A DNA stretch of 47,766 bases from DASXTC01 sp036505635 (GTDB taxonomy: Bacteria; Acidobacteriota; Polarisedimenticolia; JACPZX01; DASXTC01), in NCBI GenBank assembly GCA_036505635.1, contig DASXTC010000001.1, forward strand, positions 1 through 47,766, read 5' to 3'. Shown piece by piece: positions 1-9,327 of this stretch. The position numbers and the translations under genes were made by a program. The notes under the pieces are model-generated. The model worked only from the letters and a program-made list of their open reading frames with translations. It did no database searches and was not told where the DNA came from. The stretch's first letter is position 1, and each line of letters begins with the position of its first letter.

Positions 1-1
1 T

Positions 2-24
2 GCGCGTCGCTCCAGGCGACGCGC
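2..24. repeat. Inverted repeat at window edge
   Basis: Perfect 8-bp inverted repeat: GCGCGTCG at 2-9 and CGACGCGC at 17-24 with a 7-nt loop. It could be part of a terminator or a larger repeat cut by the window edge. From 25 to 160 I see no gene; the stretch is C-rich and then mixed sequence. Confidence 0.4.
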
Positions 25-160
25 CCCCCTGCCTCTCCCTTGCCCTGCCGCCCCCGGGGCGGCAACCGGGCTCGGTCCGAGAGCCCCCTCGGGAGCGTCA
101 CCTCCGCCAGCTCGATACTCGGGAATTACCTACGAGACTTCTGACTCACCACACTAGTCG

Positions 161-214
161 GGAAAAGAGAAACGGCCCGCCTCCCGCCCCTCGACGGGAC
201 AGGAAGCGGGCCGT
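161..214 (-). terminator. Intrinsic terminator of the subtilase gene
   Basis: On the minus strand, stem arms ACGGCCCGC (214-206) and GCGGGCCGT (180-172) form a 9-bp GC stem that can extend through a further TCC/GGA, followed by a T-rich run (171-161, TTTCTCTTTTC). It lies 22 nt past the subtilase stop, the expected place for a Rho-independent terminator. Confidence 0.85.
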
Positions 215-236
215 GGAGTTCAGGCTGGGTCAGTCC

Positions 237-3200
237 TCAGTTGAGACTCTCTCCACCGGCGTTGACCGCCACCACCCTGTAGTAGTGGAACGAGCCGGCG
301 GACATCGTCGCGACAGGCTCCCTCAGCGACTCGATGGTCGTGGTCCCGATCTCGGTGAAGGGACCGTTCGGGGTGTCGGCGCGCAACACGCGGTAGTATC
401 CCACTGGCCCGTGCAGCGTGTCGATCCCCGGCTTCTGCCACTGCAGCACCACCTCGCCGCCGTCCACCTTCACGTCGAGAGTCTCGCCGACATCGTTCGG
501 CGGCCTCAGTGTCTCGGCGATCGTGAAGTCGCCGGCGCTGGTCCCGTACCCCATCACGCCCTGGTTGTCCGTGGCCACAACCCGGATCCGGGCGCGCGAC
601 GTCGGCTGCCCGCCGACCGCCCATCCGAAGGAGGTCGCAGCCAGGTCGGAGGCGAGGATCTCCCATGTGGTGCCGCCGTTTCTGGTCAGCAGCACGGTGT
701 AGCGCGTCTGGGGGCCCGTGCCGGTGGAGGGCGCGAGCCACGAGACCGTCACCAACTGGCCGGCGATCAGATACTCGCCGCCCATCGGCTCGATTTCCCG
801 AGGCCGCATCGTCCGCACCTGCATCGTGCCCTCCCACCACTGCACGTCGGTCACCTCGCCGCGGATCGTGAGGTTCGCGATCCCGGTGGGCTGTTGCGAC
901 AGCAGGACTTCCACCGCGAAGCGGTCGAACTTCATCGAGATCTCCTCCAGACCGTCATTATCAGCGTCGTCGAACGACGGCTGACCGCACGGTCCCAGAG
1001 GCGAGAGCTGGCCGTTGAGATACAGGTTCGACAGGTTGATGCCGTGCGGGTCGAGCCCCGCGGGCAGCTCCACCACGACCTTCACGCACTGGCCGCTGGA
1101 CGACAGGTTCAGAACGTCCGGATCGAAGTCCGCCGAGGAGACCGGAACGATCGAGACGTTCAGCGTGACCGGCACCTGGACCGATGGAGTGTACGGGTCG
1201 TTGCTCGACAGGTTGATTGTCGCCTCGTGAATCCCGTCGTCGAGCCCCGCCGCGTTGAGGTTCACGGTCACGTCCTGGCACGCCCCCACCGCGATGGTCC
1301 CGCCGGTGGGCTTGACCGTCATCCACTCGGGTATCGACTGGTACAGGATCGCAAGGTCGTTGTGCACGTACGCCGCGTTGAAGACGGTCGTCAGACCATC
1401 ATCCTTCGCGGCGTTCTGGATGCCGATCGTCGCCGAGTTCAGAATCGAGCTCGTCATCGACAGGTACTGGTAGACGATCCGCCCGCTCGGGTAGATGATG
1501 ACCTCGAAGTTGAGGTCGTCCGTCGCGGTGTTGGCGATGCGGTAGAAATGCTGGTACTGAACGATGAACCGCGTCCCGTCGTTGTAGTAATAGGCCTTCG
1601 AGACGCGCGGCTCGCTCGTGCCGTTGCGCAGGACCAGGTCGTCCCAGAAGGCGGCCAGGAGATTCTCCGGCACGGTGCTTCCGTTGTTCGGGAGAGGCTG
1701 GTTGGTGAACGTGGTCGCGGTCGACGTGAACGACAGCCAGCCGTTGGTCGTTGCGCGCACGCTCGCGAAGCTGTTGCCGTAGAACGGGAAACTGAACCCG
1801 ATCGGGATCGGGCTGCTGTTGCAATCGTCGCAGTACCCGCCCGCGACGAAGTTGATCGGTGTGCCAACGGTGCTGATGTCCACCCAGCCGAACGCCGGAC
1901 CGCCCGGCTCGTCGGAGTCGTTCCACGAGTAGCCGAACATGTCGGGTCCGCCGGAGCCCAGAATCCCGACGCGCGGATCCTCCTCGTTCTTGTCCAGCTC
2001 GAGGTATGTCCCCGGCTGGATGGCCGAGGCGAGGTTCACGCCGGTGGTCCAATTCAGGTCGCTGCCACCCGTGTTGCAGACCGACAGCGTCTTGGTCCGG
2101 CTGCCTGCCGGCGGCAGGGCCGTGCTGATGGCAGCCGGAGTCACGTCGACTTCCGGCGGGATCAGCGCCTCGCCCTCGAGGAGCACCGACACCGAGCCCT
2201 CATCCGGATCGAGGCTCTCAATGGTCAGGTCGCCGATCCGGCTCCCCGGAGCAGTGGGCGCGAAGGTCACGGTGACGGGGATCGATCCACCCACCGGCAC
2301 GTCGACCGGCGGCGTCAGGCCGGATGCCGTGAAGTCGCCGGCCGTCGAGATGCCCGTGATGTGCAGGACGTCGGTCCCGACGTTGCGGACCATCACCCCC
2401 AGCGAGCTCGAGAAACCGGTGAAGGTGGTCGGGAAGAGCAGCGAGCCCGCCGGCTGAATGTCGATGTCCGGGATGCCCGTCACGTGAAGGTGGACGGGCA
2501 CCGGAATCAGGCCGTGGGCCGGGTCATTGGTGATCAGGTCGATGCTCGCCTCGTAGTCGCCGCCGATCAGGATCGAGGCGTCGATCCGGACGGTCAGGTC
2601 GATCGCTCCGCCCGGATTGGGAAGCGGCGGCAACGTCCCGCCGCTCGGGCTGACCGAGAGGAAATCTTGAGGTGATCTGAACTCGACGGCCAGGTTGGCG
2701 TGAATGTAGGCGGAGTTGTAGACGACCGTGAGGCCATCGTTCTTGGTGGCGTTCTGCATCCCGATCGTCGACGAGGTGAGAAGACCATTCACCGTCAGGT
2801 ACTGGAAAACGATCTTCCCGCTCGGATAGAGGATCGCCTGGAAGGTCAGGTGGTCCGGGTCGGGGGGCTCGCCGACCGGGTGCCGGTCAACGTCCGTCCA
2901 CTGGACGATGAACCGCGTCCCGTCGTTGTAGTAGTGGGCGTGCACCGCGCCGCGGAAATCCAGGTCGTCCCACAGAGCGGCCAGCAGGTTCTCTGGCCCC
3001 GCGGTGTTCGGGAGCGGCTGGTTGAGGTACGTGGTCGAGCCGCTGCCGACGGTGCTCGTGAAGGACAGCCAGCCGTTCGTGTTCACGTTCACGGTCGTGA
3101 ACGTGTTCCCGTAGAAGGAGAACGGGAAGCCGATCGGGACGTTGAGGGCGATCTCGTCATCGCTGTCGAGCGTCGAAAGGGGAGTCCCGATGCCGCTGAT

Positions 3201-6200
3201 GTCGGTCCAGGCGAAGGTCGGACCGCCCGGCTCGTCGGAGTCCTTCCAGATGTAGCCGAACAGGTCGGGCCCGCCGCTGCCGAGCACGCCGGGTCTCGTG
3301 TCCTGCTCGTCCTTCTTGAGCTCGAGCCCCGGGTACTGCGTGACGGGCGTGCCGCCCAGCGCGTGGACCGCGGTGCTGAACACGAGGTTGCTGTTTCCCT
3401 GGTTCTCCAGATGCAGAGTCCGTGTCACCACGTCCCCCGCCATGATCGACTCGGAGAATGAAGGAGGAGTGACCACCGCCACCGGGGGCAGGATCGCGTT
3501 GCCGGAGACGGCAATGCGGGTGATCTGGCTCGTCGGGTCGTCGCTGTCGATCTCGACGTAAGCGCTCAGCGCACCCGCCGACGTTGGTCCCCACCTCAGG
3601 TTGAAGACCCTCGATCCTCCCGGCGGCAGCGGGAACGTGACAGTCGGTCCCGGCGACTCCTCGACCGTGAGGGACGGATCGGTCGTGGTGATGCCGTTGA
3701 CGGTCAGATCCGCCGTCCCGTTGTTCACCACCAGGAAGGAGGAGAGCACCGGATATCCTATGAAGACGCTTCCGTAGTTGATCGACGTCGGCACCGTCCC
3801 GATGCGCGGCGCGCCGATGACGTTGAGCGTGGCCGGCACGAGCACCAGGGTCTGACCCGGGATGTTGGTGGTCAGCCTGATGTTGCCGTTGAGCTGGCCC
3901 CCCGCCCTGTCGGTGGAGTCGAACCTCACGGTGAAGGTCCGGCTCTCCCCCGCCGGGATGGTGTAGCCCGACGGCGTCACGCCCAGCCAGTCCGGTGTCC
4001 TGCTGTACTGGAGCGCCAGCGTGCTGTGCATGTAAGCCGCGTCACGGACAACCTGCAGCGCCGTGCCGGTGGTGACGTTGAGGTTCTGGATCCCGATCGT
4101 CGCGCTGTTGAGCGTCGGCGTCGTGGTGGAGGTCATCGTCCCGTACATCACCAGAACCCGGCCGGTGGGGTAGAGCTGCACCTGGAAGGTCAGGTGGGAG
4201 TTGCCGGCAGGCGTCTGGTGCCGGTCGACGTCGGTGAACTGCACGATGAACCGCGTGCCGTCGTAGAGGTACCGCGCGTGCTGGACCCCCCGGAAATCCA
4301 GGTCATCCCAGAAGAGCGCGATCGAGTTGGCGGGCAGGCTGGTGGAGGGGAGCGCGCCGTTGGTGAACGGGCACGATGTGCTCGCCGTGTTGAACGTCAC
4401 GAACCCGTTGGTGCAGACCTTCAGCGAGGAGAAAGAGCTCCCGTAGAAGGGGAAGGTCATTCCCATGGCGATGGCCGTGCTCATCGAGTCGTCGCCCGTG
4501 ATGGCGATCGGCGTTCCCGTCGATCTGATGTCGATGAAGTTGTAGACCGGGCCGCCGGCGGCGTCCGAGTCCCTCCACCGGTAACCGAAGGCGTCGGGCC
4601 CGCCGTTTCCCAGCGCGTAGTCATCCGCCGAGATGACGCCGAGCCCGCCGTTGCCCTGGTCGGCCGCGGCGCTGACGATCAGGTCGCTGCCGCCGGAGTT
4701 GGAGACGATCAAGGGCTGGGTCGACACGTTGCCCGAGTAAAGGGTTTCGGTCAGCGAAGCCGGATCCACGACAACGACCGGGGCCGCGATCGCGTTGCCC
4801 GTGATCGGCACGAGGATGTGGTTCTCGCCGCCGTCGTCGCTCTCGATGTCGAGGCTCGTCGAGAAGGACCCCAGCGCCGCGGGCGTCCACCTCACGGTCA
4901 CGTTCTGCGATCCGTGAGGCGGCACGTCGAACATGCCGGGCGTCGCCGTCACCGATGCGTCGCCCGGAGTGATCCCAAGAACGTGCAGCGTGTCGGTGCC
5001 GACGTTCGCGACCGTGAGGTTCAAGTCGTGCGGCAGGCCGATGAACCGGTTGCCGTAGTCAAGGGAGGACGGCTGTACCGACGCGTCGGGGGCGCCGATG
5101 ACGTGCAGCGAGGCCGTCACCACCGCCGCCGGATTCGTGGGGTCGTTGTTCTGGATCGTGATCGTGCCGGGATATGTGCCCCCTTCGAGGCCCGACGCGT
5201 CGATGTGCGCGTTGAGGAACACGTGGCCAAAGGGCCCGACGCGGCCGGAAGTCGGGGCCACCGTGAGCCACTGCGGCAGGGCCGTGATCCGCACCGCCAT
5301 GCTGTCGTGCAGGTAGCTCTGGTTGAAGGCCGTCTGCAAACCGACGGTCTTCGTCGCGTTCTGGATGCCGACGGTGGCGCTGCTCACGTCCCCGGCCATG
5401 CTGAGGTACTGGAAGGTCATGGCGCCGCTGGATTCGATGATCGCCTGGAAGCTGAAGCTTCCGGTGCCGGTGTAGGGCGCGATGCCGCTCCACTCGACGA
5501 TGGCGCGGGTCGGGAAGGTCTGGTAGTAGATGTGCGTCGCGCCGCCGGGATTGAGATCGTCCCAGAAGGGCGCGATCAGGTTCTCGGGGGCTCCGCCGTT
5601 CGGCAGCGGCTGGTTCGAGTAGGAGGTCGCGGCGCTCGTGAAGGAGAGCCACCCGTTGCTGCAGACGCGGATCGAATTGAAGAAGGTCCCGTAGAACGGG
5701 AAGCTGAATCCAAGCGCGAGCGGTCCGCCGTTGGAGTCGTCGGTGGTTACGCCGGAGACAGGTATCCCCGTGCCCGAGATCTCGACCCACGAGAAGGCGG
5801 GGCCCCCCGGCTGATCGCTGTCGACCCACCGATATCCGAAGGCATCGGGGCCGCCTGAGCCCGTGACGACCGGACCGGTCCTCGGATCGGGCTCCCCCTT
5901 GTCGAGGATGAGGGGATCCTGCGGCGCGGCCATCGGCTCGCCCAGTGACGGCGACGGTATCGTGAAGTCGAGCGTGCCCGGCCCGTCGTTGCGCACCTCG
6001 ATGGACTGGTCGGAGGTCCCGCCGGTGAGCAGGGTCCTCGTGAAGGAGGCCGGCGTGTATCCCAGGGTTGGCGGCGGCAGGGTCATCCCGGTGGCGAGGT
6101 TCGAGATGGGCCCGGGGTTGCCGAACTCGTCGAATGCCTTGATGGCGAAGTAATAGGACGTGTTCGCCGCCAGCCCGTGCACCTCCATGCTCTGGGCAGA

Positions 6201-7739
6201 GCCGGCCGGCAGCGGGTCCGGCTCGTTGCCCGCGCGCGTGGCCGCGCTCCAGTTCCCCTCGTCGATCGGCGAGGCGGAGTAGCGCACCTGGTAGAAGGTG
6301 GCGGTGCCGGTCGAGCCGTCGTCGCCGGTGGCGGTCCAGCTCAGCCCCATCGTGTTGGAGCCGGGGTTGTTGGTCGCAAGGTCATTGATGGAGCCGGGCG
6401 GATCGTCGTCGGGAGCCGCGATGGCGAAGAAGACGTTGAGGCGGCCGCCGCTGGCCACCGGGCGGCTGCCCGTGACCGGGTTGAGGACGGTCTTCTGATC
6501 GGCCGAGACCATCAGGGCCGTTTTGAGCTGGACCGCGGGGATCGCCGGGAAGAGCGACTTGACCAGGGCCGCGGCGCCCGCCACGTGCGGCGTCGCCATC
6601 GAGGTCCCGGAGAGCTGCTGGTAGAGGTTGCCGGGCTGCGTGCTCAGGATGTTGACGCCGGGAGCCGCGATGTCGACGCTGACCGCGCCCCAATTGGAGA
6701 ACGAGGCCACCGCGTCGTTGTGGTCGGTGGCGGCCACCGCGATGATGTTCGGAAGGTCGTAGCTCGCCGGGTAGGAGGGGGTCGTGTCGTTGTTCGAACC
6801 GGCGTTGCCGGCCGCCGCGACGAAGGGGATCTCGGCCGCGTTGGCGCGCGCGATGGCGTCATAGAGGGTCTGGGAGAACCCGCCGCCGCCCCACGAGTTG
6901 CTGGTGAGGGCGACCCCCATCATCGTGGCGTAGTCGGTGGCCAGGACCGCGTCGGCCGTGCTCCCCGAGCCGCCCGCGCTGAGGAACTTGAGGCCCATGA
7001 TGGTGACCTCCCAGTTCACTCCCGCCACGCCGATGCCGTTGTTGCCCACGGCGCCAATGGTGCCGGAGCAATGCGTGCCGTGCCCGTTGTCGTCGAACGG
7101 GTCGCCGTCGTGGTTGATGAAGTCGTACCCGTGGACGTCGTCCACGTACCCGTTGTTGTCATCGTCGATGTTGTTGCCCGGGATCTCGCCTGGATTGGTC
7201 CAGATGTTGGCTGCCAGATCTGGATGGTTGTAATCGACGCCCGTGTCGATGACCCCCACGATCACGCTGCGGCTGCCGCGGGAGATCCCCCAGGCCATGT
7301 CGGCGTCGATGTCTGCGTCAGCCGTGCCCCCCGTCTGGCCGGTGTTGAGCATTCCGTACAGCTCATTGAAGCGAGGATCGTTGGGGACGACATCGATGCT
7401 GACGACATAGTTGGGCTCGGCGTACCGCACGTGGGGGTTGTTCTTCATCCGCGCGATGGCCTGCTCGACGCTCTGGCCGGGGCCGAGCTTCCAGTGTTCG
7501 GCGCCGCCCCGGAATGTCCGAATCTGACTCGCGTTGAGCTGGGCTCGCGCGCTCGCTCTGTCCAGCGCCCGTGTGTTGGGCTGGAACTGGATGAGGATCT
7601 CGCCCGGGACGTGAGCGGCGAGTGCGGGGGTTCCCGCTCCGCCGCCGTTCGAGGCTGATGGAGAGAGCGTGCCGCCTGTGGTGGCGGCGACGAGCGCGAT
7701 CAGGACCAGAGAGAACGCGGTGAGGCGGACACGGGACAT
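237..7739 (-). CDS. Giant secreted subtilase (peptidase S8) with four repeated C-terminal modules
   Basis: Secreted serine endopeptidase of the subtilisin family, 2,500 residues. The ATG at 7739 is chosen because it follows an AAGGGGGG ribosome binding site and begins a clear signal peptide (SRVRLTAFSLVLIALVAATTGG); an ATG 20 codons upstream has neither. A prodomain of fervidolysin/I9 type (about 45-130) precedes the catalytic domain with Asp165 (VIDTGVDYNHPDL), His223 (NGHGTHCSG) and Ser380 (SGTSMATPHVAG), plus the oxyanion-hole AAAGN motif. An FN3 domain follows (about 465-575). Then come four copies of a roughly 440-residue module (diagnostic GSGGPDxFGYxWxDSDxPGG near residues 630, 1046, 1490 and 1930), each combining a nidogen-like sandwich (FPFYGxxFxxxxVxTNGWLSF...WDDL) with ASPM/SPD-2/Hydin-like beta domains. 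The end is another FN3-like domain. Probably an extracellular protease with substrate-binding or surface-tethering modules; no sortase, PEP-CTERM or Por sorting tail is visible. Confidence 0.95.
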   Translation of the reverse strand: MSRVRLTAFSLVLIALVAATTGGTLSPSASNGGGAGTPALAAHVPGEILIQFQPNTRALDRASARAQLNASQIRTFRGGAEHWKLGPGQSVEQAIARMKNNPHVRYAEPNYVVSIDVVPNDPRFNELYGMLNTGQTGGTADADIDADMAWGISRGSRSVIVGVIDTGVDYNHPDLAANIWTNPGEIPGNNIDDDNNGYVDDVHGYDFINHDGDPFDDNGHGTHCSGTIGAVGNNGIGVAGVNWEVTIMGLKFLSAGGSGSTADAVLATDYATMMGVALTSNSWGGGGFSQTLYDAIARANAAEIPFVAAAGNAGSNNDTTPSYPASYDLPNIIAVAATDHNDAVASFSNWGAVSVDIAAPGVNILSTQPGNLYQQLSGTSMATPHVAGAAALVKSLFPAIPAVQLKTALMVSADQKTVLNPVTGSRPVASGGRLNVFFAIAAPDDDPPGSINDLATNNPGSNTMGLSWTATGDDGSTGTATFYQVRYSASPIDEGNWSAATRAGNEPDPLPAGSAQSMEVHGLAANTSYYFAIKAFDEFGNPGPISNLATGMTLPPPTLGYTPASFTRTLLTGGTSDQSIEVRNDGPGTLDFTIPSPSLGEPMAAPQDPLILDKGEPDPRTGPVVTGSGGPDAFGYRWVDSDQPGGPAFSWVEISGTGIPVSGVTTDDSNGGPLALGFSFPFYGTFFNSIRVCSNGWLSFTSAATSYSNQPLPNGGAPENLIAPFWDDLNPGGATHIYYQTFPTRAIVEWSGIAPYTGTGSFSFQAIIESSGAMTFQYLSMAGDVSSATVGIQNATKTVGLQTAFNQSYLHDSMAVRITALPQWLTVAPTSGRVGPFGHVFLNAHIDASGLEGGTYPGTITIQNNDPTNPAAVVTASLHVIGAPDASVQPSSLDYGNRFIGLPHDLNLTVANVGTDTLHVLGITPGDASVTATPGMFDVPPHGSQNVTVRWTPAALGSFSTSLDIESDDGGENHILVPITGNAIAAPVVVVDPASLTETLYSGNVSTQPLIVSNSGGSDLIVSAAADQGNGGLGVISADDYALGNGGPDAFGYRWRDSDAAGGPVYNFIDIRSTGTPIAITGDDSMSTAIAMGMTFPFYGSSFSSLKVCTNGFVTFNTASTSCPFTNGALPSTSLPANSIALFWDDLDFRGVQHARYLYDGTRFIVQFTDVDRHQTPAGNSHLTFQVQLYPTGRVLVMYGTMTSTTTPTLNSATIGIQNLNVTTGTALQVVRDAAYMHSTLALQYSRTPDWLGVTPSGYTIPAGESRTFTVRFDSTDRAGGQLNGNIRLTTNIPGQTLVLVPATLNVIGAPRIGTVPTSINYGSVFIGYPVLSSFLVVNNGTADLTVNGITTTDPSLTVEESPGPTVTFPLPPGGSRVFNLRWGPTSAGALSAYVEIDSDDPTSQITRIAVSGNAILPPVAVVTPPSFSESIMAGDVVTRTLHLENQGNSNLVFSTAVHALGGTPVTQYPGLELKKDEQDTRPGVLGSGGPDLFGYIWKDSDEPGGPTFAWTDISGIGTPLSTLDSDDEIALNVPIGFPFSFYGNTFTTVNVNTNGWLSFTSTVGSGSTTYLNQPLPNTAGPENLLAALWDDLDFRGAVHAHYYNDGTRFIVQWTDVDRHPVGEPPDPDHLTFQAILYPSGKIVFQYLTVNGLLTSSTIGMQNATKNDGLTVVYNSAYIHANLAVEFRSPQDFLSVSPSGGTLPPLPNPGGAIDLTVRIDASILIGGDYEASIDLITNDPAHGLIPVPVHLHVTGIPDIDIQPAGSLLFPTTFTGFSSSLGVMVRNVGTDVLHITGISTAGDFTASGLTPPVDVPVGGSIPVTVTFAPTAPGSRIGDLTIESLDPDEGSVSVLLEGEALIPPEVDVTPAAISTALPPAGSRTKTLSVCNTGGSDLNWTTGVNLASAIQPGTYLELDKNEEDPRVGILGSGGPDMFGYSWNDSDEPGGPAFGWVDISTVGTPINFVAGGYCDDCNSSPIPIGFSFPFYGNSFASVRATTNGWLSFTSTATTFTNQPLPNNGSTVPENLLAAFWDDLVLRNGTSEPRVSKAYYYNDGTRFIVQYQHFYRIANTATDDLNFEVIIYPSGRIVYQYLSMTSSILNSATIGIQNAAKDDGLTTVFNAAYVHNDLAILYQSIPEWMTVKPTGGTIAVGACQDVTVNLNAAGLDDGIHEATINLSSNDPYTPSVQVPVTLNVSIVPVSSADFDPDVLNLSSSGQCVKVVVELPAGLDPHGINLSNLYLNGQLSPLGPCGQPSFDDADNDGLEEISMKFDRFAVEVLLSQQPTGIANLTIRGEVTDVQWWEGTMQVRTMRPREIEPMGGEYLIAGQLVTVSWLAPSTGTGPQTRYTVLLTRNGGTTWEILASDLAATSFGWAVGGQPTSRARIRVVATDNQGVMGYGTSAGDFTIAETLRPPNDVGETLDVKVDGGEVVLQWQKPGIDTLHGPVGYYRVLRADTPNGPFTEIGTTTIESLREPVATMSAGSFHYYRVVAVNAGGESLN

Positions 7740-8076
7740 GCTGACCCCCCTTGCCGGGCGCCGAGAGCCCGGCTCGAAACTGGAAAGTGTGTGGCGCACT
7801 GATCAGCTTTGCGGCGGGCGAGACCCGGCGGGGGACGAGCAATGCCTGGAGGGCAGCGGAGCCCCCCCCGCTACCAGCCGGCGAAACCTTCCGCGGCCCC
7901 CGTCGGGACCCGGAAGCACCGATCAAACTGGCGTTCTCCCCTGACGACTTCGTCCGTTCTCTGCTTATACCGGTCAGCGTGGTTCAGTGTCAAGGTTTAT
8001 TGTCCAATGCCTTGAGCGCGACGCCTCCGCAAGCGATCCGGGCTTCCCATCGCAGGTGGGTGCCGATCAAATTCGG
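7740..8076. other. Intergenic region: long subtilase leader, no gene
   Basis: There is no credible ORF. It contains the subtilase promoter and its untranslated leader. The leader has several GC-rich potential hairpins, such as AGCGG/CCGCT within 7863-7890 on the minus strand, but I could not match it to a riboswitch consensus; GEMM (cyclic-di-GMP) was considered and does not fit. Confidence 0.6.
7964..7993 (-). promoter_or_regulatory. Sigma-70-like promoter of the subtilase
   Basis: Minus strand TTGACA (7993-7988), 18-nt spacer, TATAAG (7969-7964). The predicted start of transcription is near 7957, giving a leader of about 215 nt. The surroundings CTTGACAC and CCGGTATAAG are shared with the promoter at 44938-44966. 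Confidence 0.75.
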
Positions 8077-8559
8077 TCAGGATGTACTCTGATCCGACAG
8101 GTCGGCCCTCGCGGGTCGGAGTGGGAGACGCATGACGGCGGCCGAGTCGCAGGCATTGATCGCGAACTCCCTGCTGGCCCGGGCTTCGGGCGGCACGTCC
8201 TCCCGCGCGATCGGGGAGAAGCCCATACGAGCGGCCATCCTCTCGATCGTGTAGGTCAGCAGATAGATCTCTGCGCAGCCGGCACGGCGCGCCTCATCGA
8301 TCACCGCCGTGAAGAGGGCGCGCCCGGTCCCCAGCCCTCGCGCGCCGGGGGCCACCGCGAGCGAGCGCAGGACACATGCCGCGCCGTACGCCTCCAGCCC
8401 GGCGCACCCGACGATCTCGGTCCCGCCGCGCCTGGCCGGGACCCGCGCCACAAGGAAACGGGCGAACTGGTCCCCCACGCCCTCGAGGGGCAGCCCGCAG
8501 AGAGTGAGGAGCTCCTCGACGGCGCCGCGATCCCCGGCGCGCGCCGGCTCGATCGTCAT
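8077..8559 (-). CDS. arsN2: ArsN2-type GNAT acetyltransferase
   Basis: GNAT-fold N-acetyltransferase of 160 residues. The acetyl-CoA loop is visible as LRSLAVAPGARGLGTGRAL (V-x-x-x-x-RGxGxG motif A). The N-terminal LPLEGVGDQFARFLVA, the central GCAGLEAYGAACVLRSLAV and the C-terminal ASREFAINACDSAAVMRL resemble the arsenic-resistance ArsN2 subfamily, which sits in ars operons. The ATG at 8559 starts 11 nt after the arsM stop with little Shine-Dalgarno sequence, so it is probably translationally coupled to arsM. A longer in-frame extension (to 8667) only reads through the end of arsM and is rejected. The context, third gene of an arsM operon, supports the arsenic role; its exact substrate cannot be read from the sequence. 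Confidence 0.82.
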   Translation of the reverse strand: MTIEPARAGDRGAVEELLTLCGLPLEGVGDQFARFLVARVPARRGGTEIVGCAGLEAYGAACVLRSLAVAPGARGLGTGRALFTAVIDEARRAGCAEIYLLTYTIERMAARMGFSPIAREDVPPEARASREFAINACDSAAVMRLPLRPARADLSDQSTS

Positions 8560-8570
8560 GGGCGTTGGGG

Positions 8571-9290
8571 TCAACGCGCGCCCTGTGCCGCCGGCGCCGG
8601 CTTGCGGCCGGCCACCTTGAGGGACCAGACCATCCCCCCGGTTCCCGCAAGCTCCGGAGCCTCCCACTTGAACCGGTCAACGACGCGGACTTGCTCGAAC
8701 CCCGCATCGCGGATCGCGCCCAGATACGCCTCCTCCGAGGGGGCGCCGCCGATGCAGGAGCAGTACCGCTCGGGGTCCTCGAGGATCGATGCCGGCAGGT
8801 TCTCCCCCACGAGATCGGAGATCGAGAAGGAACCGCCCGGCTTCAGGGCGCGGAACATCTCCCGGAAGGCGCGCCGTTTGTCGGGCACGAGGTTGATGAC
8901 GCAGTTCGAGATGACGCGGTCCACGGAGCCGTCCTCCACGGGCAGAGCGTCGGCGTCCCCCTGACGGAACTCCACGTTGCCGGCGCCGGCCGCCGCCGCG
9001 TTCTCGCGGGCCCTGCGCAGCATGGCGTCGGTCATGTCCACGCCGATCACCCGGCCCTCCGGTCCGACCAGCCGGGCCGCCGCAAGGGCGTCGGCCCCAG
9101 GACCCGACCCCACGTCGAGGACCGTCTCGCCCGGGTGGATCTCCATCAACGCGATGGGGTCTCCGCAGCCGAACGGGCTCCTGGCGCCCGAGATCTGGAT
9201 CGGCTCGGTCTTCGCGCAGCAGCCCCCGGTCTCATCGGCGGCCGCGCCGTAGCGCTCGCGGACTCGCTGCTTGATCGCTTCGCTGTTCAT
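8571..9290 (-). CDS. arsM: Arsenite S-adenosylmethionine methyltransferase ArsM
   Basis: Cytosolic enzyme of 239 residues that methylates As(III) using SAM. The SAM-binding motif I is VLDVGSGPGADAL (58-70). The cysteines diagnostic of ArsM are present: Cys42 (SPFGCGDP), Cys130 (SNCVINLVPDK) and Cys179 (CSCIGGA), matching the three As(III)-binding cysteines of characterised ArsM proteins; an extra Cys24-Cys25 pair lies near the N-terminus. The ATG at 9290 follows a strong GGAGG ribosome binding site; the upstream in-frame ATG at 9374 lies inside marR and is rejected. That binding site is embedded in the motif ATACTT-GGAGG-ATACAA, which also occurs at the marR promoter. Middle gene of a marR-arsM-arsN2 operon. 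Confidence 0.93.
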   Translation of the reverse strand: MNSEAIKQRVRERYGAAADETGGCCAKTEPIQISGARSPFGCGDPIALMEIHPGETVLDVGSGPGADALAAARLVGPEGRVIGVDMTDAMLRRARENAAAAGAGNVEFRQGDADALPVEDGSVDRVISNCVINLVPDKRRAFREMFRALKPGGSFSISDLVGENLPASILEDPERYCSCIGGAPSEEAYLGAIRDAGFEQVRVVDRFKWEAPELAGTGGMVWSLKVAGRKPAPAAQGAR

Positions 9291-9307
9291 TTGTATCCTC
9301 CAAGTAT
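9291..9307 (-). promoter_or_regulatory. Copy B of repeated motif, overlapping the arsM ribosome binding site
   Basis: Minus strand ATACTT-GGAGG-ATACAA ends one base before the arsM ATG. All 12 fixed flanking bases are identical to copy A at 9826-9842, and only the 5-nt centre differs, which here is the Shine-Dalgarno sequence itself. On the plus strand it reads TTGTAT-N5-AAGTAT, two GTAT units 11 bp apart. Possible operator for the MarR-family regulator; inference only. Confidence 0.45.
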
Positions 9308-9327
9308 CTGACCGGCACAATGCCGGT

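Noticed and set aside
213..2675. Long plus-strand ORF of 820 codons opposite the subtilase
   Set aside because: Arg/Val/Asp-rich composition of an antisense shadow in GC-rich DNA; the minus-strand frame encodes the recognisable protease modules.
7740..7960. Cyclic-di-GMP (GEMM) riboswitch in the subtilase leader, suggested by GGTAGCGGGG and CGCAAAGC pieces on the minus strand
   Set aside because: The pieces occur in the wrong order and the flanking conserved stems are missing; no GEMM fold can be drawn.
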